Positions 1 to 11,589 of a stretch of DNA of 64,000 nucleotides are shown piece by piece. Origin of the DNA: Sacculina carcini (Eukaryota; Arthropoda; Thecostraca; Sacculinidae); NCBI GenBank assembly GCA_916048095.2, contig OU696593.1, forward strand, positions 310,001 through 374,000, in the 5' to 3' direction. Numbering within the stretch: position 1 is the stretch's first letter; every line of letters begins with the position of its first letter. The position numbers and the translations under genes were made by a program. The notes beneath the pieces are model-generated. The model was not told the DNA's origin. It was given only the letters and a program-made list of their open reading frames with translations, and did no database searches.

Positions 1-2024
1 GCCCTAAATGTGCCCTAAGTGTTACCTAAGTGTGCCCTAAGTGTTACCTAAGTGTTACCTAAGTGTGCCCTAAGTGTTACATAAGTGTGCCCTAAGTGTT
101 ACCTAAGTGTTACCTAAGTGTGCCCTAAGTGTTACCTAAGTGTTACCTAAGTGTTACCTAAGTGTACCCTAAGTGTTACCCAAGTGTGCCCTAAGTGTGC
201 CCTAAGTGTTACCTAAGTGTGCCCTAAGTGTTACCTAAGTATGCCCTAAGTGTTACCTAAGTGTTACCTAAGTGTTACCTAAGTGTGCCCTAAGTGTTAC
301 CTTAGTGTTACCTAAGTGTGCCCTAAGTGTTACCTAAGTGTGCCCTAAGTGTTACCTACGTGTACCCTAAGTGTTACCTAAGTGTTACCTAAGTGTACCC
401 TAAGTGTTACCTAAGTGTTACCTAAGTGTTACCTAAGTGTTACCTAAGTGTTACCTAAGTGTTACCTAAGTGTACCCTAAGTGTTACCTAAGTGTACCCT
501 AAGTGTTACCTAAGTGTTACCTAAGTGTTACCTAAGTGTTACCTCAGTGTGCCCTAAGTGTTACCTAAGTGTGCCCTAAGTGTTACCTAAGTGTTACCTA
601 AGTGTTACCTAAGTGTTACCTAAGTGTTACCTAAGTGTTACCTAAGTGTTACCTAAGTGTTACCTAAGTGTTACCTAAGTGTACCCTAAGTGTACCCTAA
701 GTGTGCCCTAAGTGTTACCTAAGTGTGCCCTAAGTGTTACCTAAGTGTTACCTAAGTGTTACCTAAGTGTGCCCTAAGTGTTACCTAAGTGTTACCTAAG
801 TGTGCCCTAAGTGTTACCTAAGTGTGCCCTAAGTGTTACCTAAGTGTGCCCTAAGTGTTACCTAAGTTTGCCCTAAGTGTTACATAAGTGTGCCCTAAGT
901 GTTACCCAAGTGTTACCTAAGTGTGCCCTAAGTGTTACCTAAGTGTGCCCTAAGTGTTACCTACGTGTGCCCTAAGTGTTACCTAAGTGTGCTCTAAGTG
1001 TTACCTAAGTATGCCCTAAGTGTTACCTAAGTGTGCCCTAAGTGTTACCTAAGTGTTACCTAAGTGTGCCCTAAGTGTTACCTAAGTGTGCCCTAAGTGT
1101 TACCTAAGTGTTACCTAAGTGTTACCTAAGTGTTACCTAAGTGTTACCTAAGTGCGCCCTAAGTGTTACCTAAGTTTGCCATAAGTGTTACATAAGTGTG
1201 CCCTAAGTGTTACCTAAGTGTGCCCTAAGTGTTACCTAAGTGTTACCTAAGTGTGCCCTAAGTGTTACCTACGTGTGCCCTAAGTGTTACCTAAGTGTGC
1301 CCTAAGTGTGCCCTAAGTGTGCCCTAAGTGTGCCCTAAGTGTTACCTAAGTGTGCCCTAAGTGTTACCTAAGTGTGCCCTAAGTGTTACCTACGTGTGCC
1401 CTAAGTGTTACCTAAGTGTACCCTAAGTGTTACCTCAGTGTTACCTAAGTGTTACCTAAGTGTTACCTAAGTGTTATCTAAGTGTTACCTAAGTGTTACC
1501 TAAGTGTTACCTAAGTGTACCCTAAGTGTTACCTAAGTGTTACCTAAGTGTTACCTAAGTGTTACCTCAGTGTGCCCTAAGTGTTACCTAAGTGTGCCCT
1601 AAGTGTTACCTAAGTTTGCCCTAAGTGTTACATAAGTGTTACCTAAGTGTGCCCTAAGTGTTACCTAAGTGTGCCCTAAGTGTTACCTAAGTGTGCCCTA
1701 AGTGTTACCTACGTGTGCCCTAAGTGTTACCTAAGTGTTACCTAAGTGTTACCTAAGTGTTACCTAAGTGTTACCTAAGTGTTACCTAAGCGTTACCTAA
1801 GTGTACCCTAAGTGTTACCTAAGTGTGCCCTAAGTGTTACCTAAGTGTGCCCTAAGTGTTACCTAAGTGTTACCTAAGTGTTACCTAAGTGTGCCCTAAG
1901 TGTTACCTAAGTGTTACCTAAGTGTGCCCTAAGTGTTACCTAAGTGTGCCCTAAGTGTTACCTAAGTGTGCCCTAAGTGTTACCTAAGTTTGCCCTAAGT
2001 GTTACATAAGTGTTACCTAAGTGT

Positions 2025-3443
2025 GCCCTAAGTGTTACCTAAGTGTGCCCTAAGTGTGCCCTAAGTGTGCCCTAAGTGTGCCCTAAGTGTTACCTAAGTG
2101 TGCCCTAAGTGTTACCTAAGTGTGCCCTAAGTGTTACCTACGTGTGCCCTAAGTGTTACCTAAGTGTACCCTAAGTGTTACCTCAGTGTTACCTAAGTGT
2201 TACCTAAGTGTTACCTAAGTGTTACCGAAGTGTTACCTAAGTGTTACCTAAGTGTTACCTAAGTGTACCCTAAGTGTTACCTAAGTGTTACCTAAGTGTT
2301 ACCTAAGTGTTACCTCAGTGTGCCCTAAGTGTTACCTAAGTGTGCCCTAAGTGTTACCCAAGTGTTACCTAAGTGTTACCTAAGTGTTACCTAAGTGTTA
2401 CCTAAGTGTGCCCTAAGTGTTACCTACGTGTGCCCTAAGTGTTACCTAAGTGTGCCCTAAGTGTGCCCTAAGTGTTACCTAAGTGTGCCCTAAGTGTTAC
2501 CTAAGTGTTACCTAAGTGTGCCCTAGGTGTTACCTAAGTGTTACCTAAGTGTGCCCTAAGTGTTACCTACGTGTGCCCTAAGTGTTACCTAAGTGTGCCC
2601 TAAGTGTGCCCTAAGTGTTACCTAAGTGTGCCCTAAGTGTTACCTAAGTGTTACCTAAGTGTGCCCTAAGTGTTACCTACGTGTGCCCTAAGTGTTACCT
2701 AAGTGTACCCTAAGTGTTACCTCAGTGTTACCTAAGTGTTACCTAAGTGTTACCTAAGTGTTACCTAAGTGTTACCTAAGTGTTACCTAAGTGTTACCTA
2801 AGTGTTACCTAAGTGTTACCTAAGTGTTACCTAAGTGTTACCTAAGTGTTACCTCAGTGTGCCCTAAGTGTTACCTAAGTGTGCCCTAAGTGTTACCTAA
2901 GTGTTACCTAAGTGTTACCTAAGTGTTACCTAAGTGTTACCTAAGTGTTACCTAAGTGTTACCTAAGTGTACCCTAAGTGTTACCTAAGTGTGCCCTAAG
3001 TGTTACCTAAGTGTGCCCTAAGTGTTACCTAAGTGTTACCTAAGTGTTACCTAAGTGTGCCCTAAGTGTTACCTAAGTGTTACCTAGGTGTGCCCTAAGT
3101 GTTACCTAAGTGTGCCCTAAGTGTTACCTAAGTGTGCCCTAAGTGTTACCTAAGTTTGCCCTAAGTGTTACATAAGTGTGCCCTAAGTGTTACCTAAGTG
3201 TTACCTAAGTGTTACCTAAGTGTTACCTAAGTGTTACCTAAGTGTGCCCTAAGTGTTACCTTAGTGTTACCTAAGTGTGCCCTAAGAGTTACCTAAGTGT
3301 GCCCTAAGTGTTACCCAAGTGTTACCTAAGTGTGCCCTAAGTGTTACCTAAGTGTGCCCTAGGTGTTACCTAAGTGTTACCTAAGTGTTACCTAAGTGTG
3401 CCCTAAGTGTTACCTACGTGTGCCCTAAGTGTTACCTACGTGT
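2025..3443. repeat. 1419-bp higher-order repeat, copy 1
   Basis: This is the first of two adjacent copies of a 129-monomer block. It matches the next copy at a constant 1419-bp offset through several rare variants: GCCC four-monomer run 2047/3466, CCGAAG 2221/3640, CCCTAGG 2521/3940, CTAAGAG 3282/4701. The match starts at about 2025, just after the monomers (2003 and 2014) that differ from the bases 1419 bp downstream. Confidence 0.9.
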
Positions 3444-4862
3444 GCCCTAAGTGTTACCTAAGTGTGCCCTAAGTGTGCCCTAAGTGTGCCCTAAGTGTGC
3501 CCTAAGTGTTACCTAAGTGTGCCCTAAGTGTTACCTAAGTGTGCCCTAAGTGTTACCTACGTGTGCCCTAAGTGTTACCTAAGTGTACCCTAAGTGTTAC
3601 CTCAGTGTTACCTAAGTGTTACCTAAGTGTTACCTAAGTGTTACCGAAGTGTTACCTAAGTGTTACCTAAGTGTTACCTAAGTGTACCCTAAGTGTTACC
3701 TAAGTGTTACCTAAGTGTTACCTAAGTGTTACCTCAGTGTGCCCTAAGTGTTACCTAAGTGTGCCCTAAGTGTTACCCAAGTGTTACCTAAGTGTTACCT
3801 AAGTGTTACCTAAGTGTTACCTAAGTGTGCCCTAAGTGTTACCTACGTGTGCCCTAAGTGTTACCTAAGTGTGCCCTAAGTGTGCCCTAAGTGTTACCTA
3901 AGTGTGCCCTAAGTGTTACCTAAGTGTTACCTAAGTGTGCCCTAGGTGTTACCTAAGTGTTACCTAAGTGTGCCCTAAGTGTTACCTACGTGTGCCCTAA
4001 GTGTTACCTAAGTGTGCCCTAAGTGTGCCCTAAGTGTTACCTAAGTGTGCCCTAAGTGTTACCTAAGTGTTACCTAAGTGTGCCCTAAGTGTTACCTACG
4101 TGTGCCCTAAGTGTTACCTAAGTGTACCCTAAGTGTTACCTCAGTGTTACCTAAGTGTTACCTAAGTGTTACCTAAGTGTTACCTAAGTGTTACCTAAGT
4201 GTTACCTAAGTGTTACCTAAGTGTTACCTAAGTGTTACCTAAGTGTTACCTAAGTGTTACCTAAGTGTTACCTCAGTGTGCCCTAAGTGTTACCTAAGTG
4301 TGCCCTAAGTGTTACCTAAGTGTTACCTAAGTGTTACCTAAGTGTTACCTAAGTGTTACCTAAGTGTTACCTAAGTGTTACCTAAGTGTACCCTAAGTGT
4401 TACCTAAGTGTGCCCTAAGTGTTACCTAAGTGTGCCCTAAGTGTTACCTAAGTGTTACCTAAGTGTTACCTAAGTGTGCCCTAAGTGTTACCTAAGTGTT
4501 ACCTAGGTGTGCCCTAAGTGTTACCTAAGTGTGCCCTAAGTGTTACCTAAGTGTGCCCTAAGTGTTACCTAAGTTTGCCCTAAGTGTTACATAAGTGTGC
4601 CCTAAGTGTTACCTAAGTGTTACCTAAGTGTTACCTAAGTGTTACCTAAGTGTTACCTAAGTGTGCCCTAAGTGTTACCTTAGTGTTACCTAAGTGTGCC
4701 CTAAGAGTTACCTAAGTGTGCCCTAAGTGTTACCCAAGTGTTACCTAAGTGTGCCCTAAGTGTTACCTAAGTGTGCCCTAGGTGTTACCTAAGTGTTACC
4801 TAAGTGTTACCTAAGTGTGCCCTAAGTGTTACCTACGTGTGCCCTAAGTGTTACCTAAGTGT
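3444..4862. repeat. 1419-bp higher-order repeat, copy 2
   Basis: This is the second tandem copy of the 129-monomer block. It ends precisely where the GCCCTAAATGT marker at 4863 opens a block resembling the start of the window. One visible difference from copy 1 is at the last TACC monomer (TACCTACGTGT at 3433, TACCTAAGTGT at 4852). The near-identity indicates a recent in-register duplication. Confidence 0.9.
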
Positions 4863-6006
4863 GCCCTAAATGTGCCCTAAGTGTTACCTAAGTGTGCCCT
4901 AAGTGTTACCTAAGTGTTACCTAAGTGTGCCCTAAGTGTTACATAAGTGTGCCCTAAGTGTTACCTAAGTGTTACCTAAGTGTGCCCTAAGTGTTACCTA
5001 AGTGTTACCTAAGTGTTACCTAAGTGTACCCTAAGTGTTACCCAAGTGTGCCCTAAGTGTGCCCTAAGTGTTACCTAAGTGTGCCCTAAGTGTTACCTAA
5101 GTATGCCCTAAGTGTTACCTAAGTGTTACCTAAGTGTTACCTAAGTGTGCCCTAAGTGTTACCTTAGTGTTACCTAAGTGTGCCCTAAGTGTTACCTAAG
5201 TGTGCCCTAAGTGTTACCTACGTGTACCCTAAGTGTTACCTCAGTGTTACCTAAGTGTACCCTAAGTGTTACCTAAGTGTTACCTAAGTGTTACCTAAGT
5301 GTTACCTAAGTGTTACCTAAGTGTTACCTAAGTGTTACCTAAGTGTACCCTAAGTGTTACCTAAGTGTACCCTAAGTGTTACCTAAGTGTTACCTAAGTG
5401 TTACCTAAGTGTTACCTCAGTGTGCCCTAAGTGTTACCTAAGTGTGCCCTAAGTGTTACCTAAGTGTTACCTAAGTGTTACCTAAGTGTTACCTAAGTGT
5501 TACCTAAGTGTTACCTAAGTGTTACCTAAGTGTTACCTAAGTGTTACCTAAGTGTACCCTAAGTGTACCCTAAGTGTGCCCTAAGTGTTACCTAAGTGTG
5601 CCCTAAGTGTTACCTAAGTGTTACCTAAGTGTTACCTAAGTGTGCCCTAAGTGTTACCTAAGTGTTACCTAAGTGTGCCCTAAGTGTTACCTAAGTGTGC
5701 CCTAAGTGTTACCTAAGTGTGCCCTAAGTGTTACCTAAGTGTGCCCTAAGTGTTACCTAAGTGTTACCTAAGTGTTACCTAAGTGTGCCCTAAGTGTTAC
5801 CTAAGTGTTACCTAAGTGTGCCCTAAGTGTTACCTAAGTGTGCCCTAAGTGTTACCTAAGTGTGCCCTAAGTGTTACCTAAGTTTGCCCTAAGTGTTACA
5901 TAAGTGTGCCCTAAGTGTTACCTAAGTGTTACCTAAGTGTGCCCTAAGTGTTACCTAAGTGTGCCCTAAGTGTTACCTACGTGTGCCCTAAGTGTTACCT
6001 AAGTGT

Positions 6007-8668
6007 GCCCTAAGTGTTACCTAAGTATGCCCTAAGTGTTACCTAAGTGTGCCCTAAGTGTTACCTAAGTGTTACCTAAGTGTGCCCTAAGTGTACCCTA
6101 AGTGTTACCTAAGTGTTACCTAAGTGTTACCTAAGTGTTACCTAAGTGTGCCCTAAGTGTTACCTTAGTGTTACCTAAGTGTGCCCTAAGAGTTACCTAA
6201 GTGTGCCCTAAGTGTTACCCAAGTGTTACCTAAGTGTGCCCTAAGTGTTACCTAAGTGTGCCCTAGGTGTTACCTAAGTGTTACCTAAGTGTTACCTAAG
6301 TGTGCCCTAAGTGTTACCTACGTGTGCCCTAAGTGTTACCTAAGTGTGCCCTAAATGTGCCCTAAGTGTTACCTAAGTGTGCCCTAAGTGTTACCTAAGT
6401 GTTACCTAAGTGTGCCCTAAGTGTTACATAAGTGTGCCCTAAGTGTTACCTAAGTGTTACCTAAGTGTGCCCTAAGTGTTACCTAAGTGTTACCTAAGTG
6501 TTACCTAAGTGTACCCTAAGTGTTACCTAAGTGTGCCCTAAGTGTGCCCTAAGTGTTACCTAAGTGTGCCCTAAGTGTTACCTAAGTATGCCCTAAGTGT
6601 TACCTAAGTGTTACCTAAGTGTTACCTAAGTGTGCCCTAAGTGTTACCTTAGTGTTACCTAAGTGTGCCCTAAGTGTTACCTAAGTGTGCCCTAAGTGTT
6701 ACCTACGTGTACCCTAAGTGTTACCTCAGTGTTACCTAAGTGTACCCTAAGTGTTACCTAAGTGTTACCTAAGTGTTACCTAAGTGTTACCTAAGTGTTA
6801 CCTAAGTGTTACCTAAGTGTACCCTAAGTGTTACCTAAGTGTACCCTAAGTGTTACCTAAGTGTTACCTAAGTGTTACCTAAGTGTTACCTCAGTGTGCC
6901 CTAAGTGTTACCTAAGTGTGCCCTAAGTGTTACCTAAGTGTTACCTAAGTGTTACCTAAGTGTTACCTAAGTGTTACCTAAGTGTTACCTAAGTGTTACC
7001 TAAGTGTTACCTAAGTGTTACCTAAGTGTACCCTAAGTGTACCCTAAGTGTGCCCTAAGTGTTACCTAAGTGTGCCCTAAGTGTTACCTAAGTGTTACCT
7101 AAGTGTTACCTAAGTGTGCCCTAAGTGTTACCTAAGTGTTACCTAAGTGTGCCCTAAGTGTTACCTAAGTGTGCCCTAAGTGTTACCTAAGTGTGCCCTA
7201 AGTGTTACCTAAGTTTGCCCTAAGTGTTACATAAGTGTGCCCTAAGTGTTACCCAAGTGTTACCTAAGTGTGCCCTAAGTGTTACCTAAGTGTGCCCTAA
7301 GTGTTACCTACGTGTGCCCTAAGTGTTACCTAAGTGTGCTCTAAGTGTTACCTAAGTATGCCCTAAGTGTTACCTAAGTGTGCCCTAAGTGTTACCTAAG
7401 TGTTACCTAAGTGTGCCCTAAGTGTTACCTAAGTGTGCCCTAAGTGTTACCTAAGTGTTACCTAAGTGTTACCTAAGTGTTACCTAAGTGTTACCTAAGT
7501 GCGCCCTAAGTGTTACCTAAGTTTGCCATAAGTGTTACATAAGTGTGCCCTAAGTGTTACCTAAGTGTGCCCTAAGTGTTACCTAAGTGTTACCTAAGTG
7601 TGCCCTAAGTGTTACCTACGTGTGCCCTAAGTGTTACCTAAGTGTGCCCTAAGTGTGCCCTAAGTGTGCCCTAAGTGTGCCCTAAGTGTTACCTAAGTGT
7701 GCCCTAAGTGTTACCTAAGTGTGCCCTAAGTGTTACCTACGTGTGCCCTAAGTGTTACCTAAGTGTACCCTAAGTGTTACCTCAGTGTTACCTAAGTGTT
7801 ACCTAAGTGTTACCTAAGTGTTATCTAAGTGTTACCTAAGTGTTACCTAAGTGTTACCTAAGTGTACCCTAAGTGTTACCTAAGTGTTACCTAAGTGTTA
7901 CCTAAGTGTTACCTCAGTGTGCCCTAAGTGTTACCTAAGTGTGCCCTAAGTGTTACCTAAGTTTGCCCTAAGTGTTACATAAGTGTTACCTAAGTGTGCC
8001 CTAAGTGTTACCTAAGTGTGCCCTAAGTGTTACCTAAGTGTGCCCTAAGTGTTACCTACGTGTGCCCTAAGTGTTACCTAAGTGTTACCTAAGTGTTACC
8101 TAAGTGTTACCTAAGTGTTACCTAAGTGTTACCTAAGCGTTACCTAAGTGTACCCTAAGTGTTACCTAAGTGTGCCCTAAGTGTTACCTAAGTGTGCCCT
8201 AAGTGTTACCTAAGTGTTACCTAAGTGTTACCTAAGTGTGCCCTAAGTGTTACCTAAGTGTTACCTAAGTGTGCCCTAAGTGTTACCTAAGTGTGCCCTA
8301 AGTGTTACCTAAGTGTGCCCTAAGTGTTACCTAAGTTTGCCCTAAGTGTTACATAAGTGTTACCTAAGTGTGCCCTAAGTGTTACCTAAGTGTGCCCTAA
8401 GTGTTACCTAAGTGTGCCCTAAGTGTTACCTACGTGTGCCCTAAGTGTTACCTAAGTGTGCCCTAAGTGTTACCTAAGTATGCCCTAAGTGTTACCTAAG
8501 TGTGCCCTAAGTGTTACCTAAGTGTTACCTAAGTGTGCCCTAAGTGTACCCTAAGTGTTACCTAAGTGTTACCTAAGTGTTACCTAAGTGTTACCTAAGT
8601 GTTACCTAAGTGTTACCTAAGTGCGCCCTAAGTGTTACCTAAGTTTGCCATAAGTGTTACATAAGTGT
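6007..8668. repeat. 2662-bp higher-order repeat, copy 1
   Basis: This 242-monomer block repeats immediately downstream. Shared markers at the 2662-bp offset are AAGTAT-GCCC (6029/8691), CTAAGAG (6186/8848), GCCCTAAATGT (6348/9010), GCTC (7338/10000), GCCATA (7525/10187) and TTATC (7821/10483). It begins after the monomer pair 5996/8658, which differs (TACC against TACA). Confidence 0.88.
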
Positions 8669-11341
8669 GCCCTAAGTGTTACCTAAGTATGCCCTAAGTG
8701 TTACCTAAGTGTGCCCTAAGTGTTACCTAAGTGTTACCTAAGTGTGCCCTAAGTGTACCCTAAGTGTTACCTAAGTGTTACCTAAGTGTTACCTAAGTGT
8801 TACCTAAGTGTGCCCTAAGTGTTACCTTAGTGTTACCTAAGTGTGCCCTAAGAGTTACCTAAGTGTGCCCTAAGTGTTACCCAAGTGTTACCTAAGTGTG
8901 CCCTAAGTGTTACCTAAGTGTGCCCTAGGTGTTACCTAAGTGTTACCTAAGTGTTACCTAAGTGTGCCCTAAGTGTTACCTACGTGTGCCCTAAGTGTTA
9001 CCTAAGTGTGCCCTAAATGTGCCCTAAGTGTTACCTAAGTGTGCCCTAAGTGTTACCTAAGTGTTACCTAAGTGTGCCCTAAGTGTTACATAAGTGTGCC
9101 CTAAGTGTTACCTAAGTGTTACCTAAGTGTGCCCTAAGTGTTACCTAAGTGTTACCTAAGTGTTACCTAAGTGTACCCTAAGTGTTACCTAAGTGTGCCC
9201 TAAGTGTGCCCTAAGTGTTACCTAAGTGTGCCCTAAGTGTTACCTAAGTATGCCCTAAGTGTTACCTAAGTGTTACCTAAGTGTTACCTAAGTGTGCCCT
9301 AAGTGTTACCTAAGTGTTACCTAAGTGTGCCCTAAGTGTTACCTAAGTGTGCCCTAAGTGTTACCTACGTGTACCCTAAGTGTTACCTCAGTGTTACCTA
9401 AGTGTACCCTAAGTGTTACCTAAGTGTTACCTAAGTGTTACCTAAGTGTTACCTAAGTGTTACCTAAGTGTTACCTAAGTGTACCCTAAGTGTTACCTAA
9501 GTGTACCCTAAGTGTTACCTAAGTGTTACCTAAGTGTTACCTAAGTGTTACCTCAGTGTGCCCTAAGTGTTACCTAAGTGTGCCCTAAGTGTTACCTAAG
9601 TGTTACCTAAGTGTTACCTAAGTGTTACCTAAGTGTTACCTAAGTGTTACCTAAGTGTTACCTAAGTGTTACCTAAGTGTTACCTAAGTGTACCCTAAGT
9701 GTACCCTAAGTGTGCCCTAAGTGTTACCTAAGTGTGCCCTAAGTGTTACCTAAGTGTTACCTAAGTGTTACCTAAGTGTGCCCTAAGTGTTACCTAAGTG
9801 TTACCTAAGTGTGCCCTAAGTGTTACCTAAGTGTGCCCTAAGTGTTACCTAAGTGTGCCCTAAGTGTTACCTAAGTTTGCCCTAAGTGTTACATAAGTGT
9901 GCCCTAAGTGTTACCCAAGTGTTACCTAAGTGTGCCCTAAGTGTTACCTAAGTGTGCCCTAAGTGTTACCTACGTGTGCCCTAAGTGTTACCTAAGTGTG
10001 CTCTAAGTGTTACCTAAGTATGCCCTAAGTGTTACCTAAGTGTGCCCTAAGTGTTACCTAAGTGTTACCTAAGTGTGCCCTAAGTGTTACCTAAGTGTGC
10101 CCTAAGTGTTACCTAAGTGTTACCTAAGTGTTACCTAAGTGTTACCTAAGTGTTACCTAAGTGCGCCCTAAGTGTTACCTAAGTTTGCCATAAGTGTTAC
10201 ATAAGTGTGCCCTAAGTGTTACCTAAGTGTGCCCTAAGTGTTACCTAAGTGTTACCTAAGTGTGCCCTAAGTGTTACCTACGTGTGCCCTAAGTGTTACC
10301 TAAGTGTGCCCTAAGTGTGCCCTAAGTGTGCCCTAAGTGTGCCCTAAGTGTTACCTAAGTGTGCCCTAAGTGTTACCTAAGTGTGCCCTAAGTGTTACCT
10401 ACGTGTGCCCTAAGTGTTACCTAAGTGTACCCTAAGTGTTACCTCAGTGTTACCTAAGTGTTACCTAAGTGTTACCTAAGTGTTATCTAAGTGTTACCTA
10501 AGTGTTACCTAAGTGTTACCTAAGTGTACCCTAAGTGTTACCTAAGTGTTACCTAAGTGTTACCTAAGTGTTACCTCAGTGTGCCCTAAGTGTTACCTAA
10601 GTGTGCCCTAAGTGTTACCTAAGTTTGCCCTAAGTGTTACATAAGTGTTACCTAAGTGTGCCCTAAGTGTTACCTAAGTGTGCCCTAAGTGTTACCTAAG
10701 TGTGCCCTAAGTGTTACCTACGTGTGCCCTAAGTGTTACCTAAGTGTTACCTAAGTGTTACCTAAGTGTTACCTAAGTGTTACCTAAGTGTTACCTAAGT
10801 GTTACCTAAGCGTTACCTAAGTGTACCCTAAGTGTTACCTAAGTGTGCCCTAAGTGTTACCTAAGTGTGCCCTAAGTGTTACCTAAGTGTTACCTAAGTG
10901 TTACCTAAGTGTGCCCTAAGTGTTACCTAAGTGTTACCTAAGTGTGCCCTAAGTGTTACCTAAGTGTGCCCTAAGTGTTACCTAAGTGTGCCCTAAGTGT
11001 TACCTAAGTTTGCCCTAAGTGTTACATAAGTGTTACCTAAGTGTGCCCTAAGTGTTACCTAAGTGTGCCCTAAGTGTTACCTAAGTGTGCCCTAAGTGTT
11101 ACCTACGTGTGCCCTAAGTGTTACCTAAGTGTGCCCTAAGTGTTACCTAAGTATGCCCTAAGTGTTACCTAAGTGTGCCCTAAGTGTTACCTAAGTGTTA
11201 CCTAAGTGTGCCCTAAGTGTACCCTAAGTGTTACCTAAGTGTTACCTAAGTGTTACCTAAGTGTTACCTAAGTGTTACCTAAGTGTTACCTAAGTGCGCC
11301 CTAAGTGTTACCTAAGTTTGCCATAAGTGTTACATAAGTGT
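8669..11341. repeat. 2673-bp higher-order repeat, copy 2
   Basis: This is the downstream copy of the 242-monomer block, but 11 bp longer. Between the TTATC marker and the AAGCG marker the offset changes from 2662 to 2673, because the TACCTAAGTGT run before AAGCG (8138 and 10811) holds one extra monomer. This is a clear whole-monomer slippage event. The last shared marker is GCCATA at 8647/11320. Confidence 0.88.
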
Positions 11342-11589
11342 GCCCTAAGTGTTACCTAAGTGTTACCTAAGTGTGCCCTAAGTGTTACCTACGTGTGCCC
11401 TAAGTGTTACCTACGTGTGCCCTAAGTGTTACCTAAGTGTGCCCTAAGTGTGCCCTAAGTGTGCCCTAAGTGTGCCCTAAGTGTTACCTAAGTGTGCCCT
11501 AAGTGTTACCTAAGTGTGCCCTAAGTGTTACCTACGTGTGCCCTAAGTGTTACCTAAGTGTACCCTAAGTGTTACCTCAGTGTTACCTA

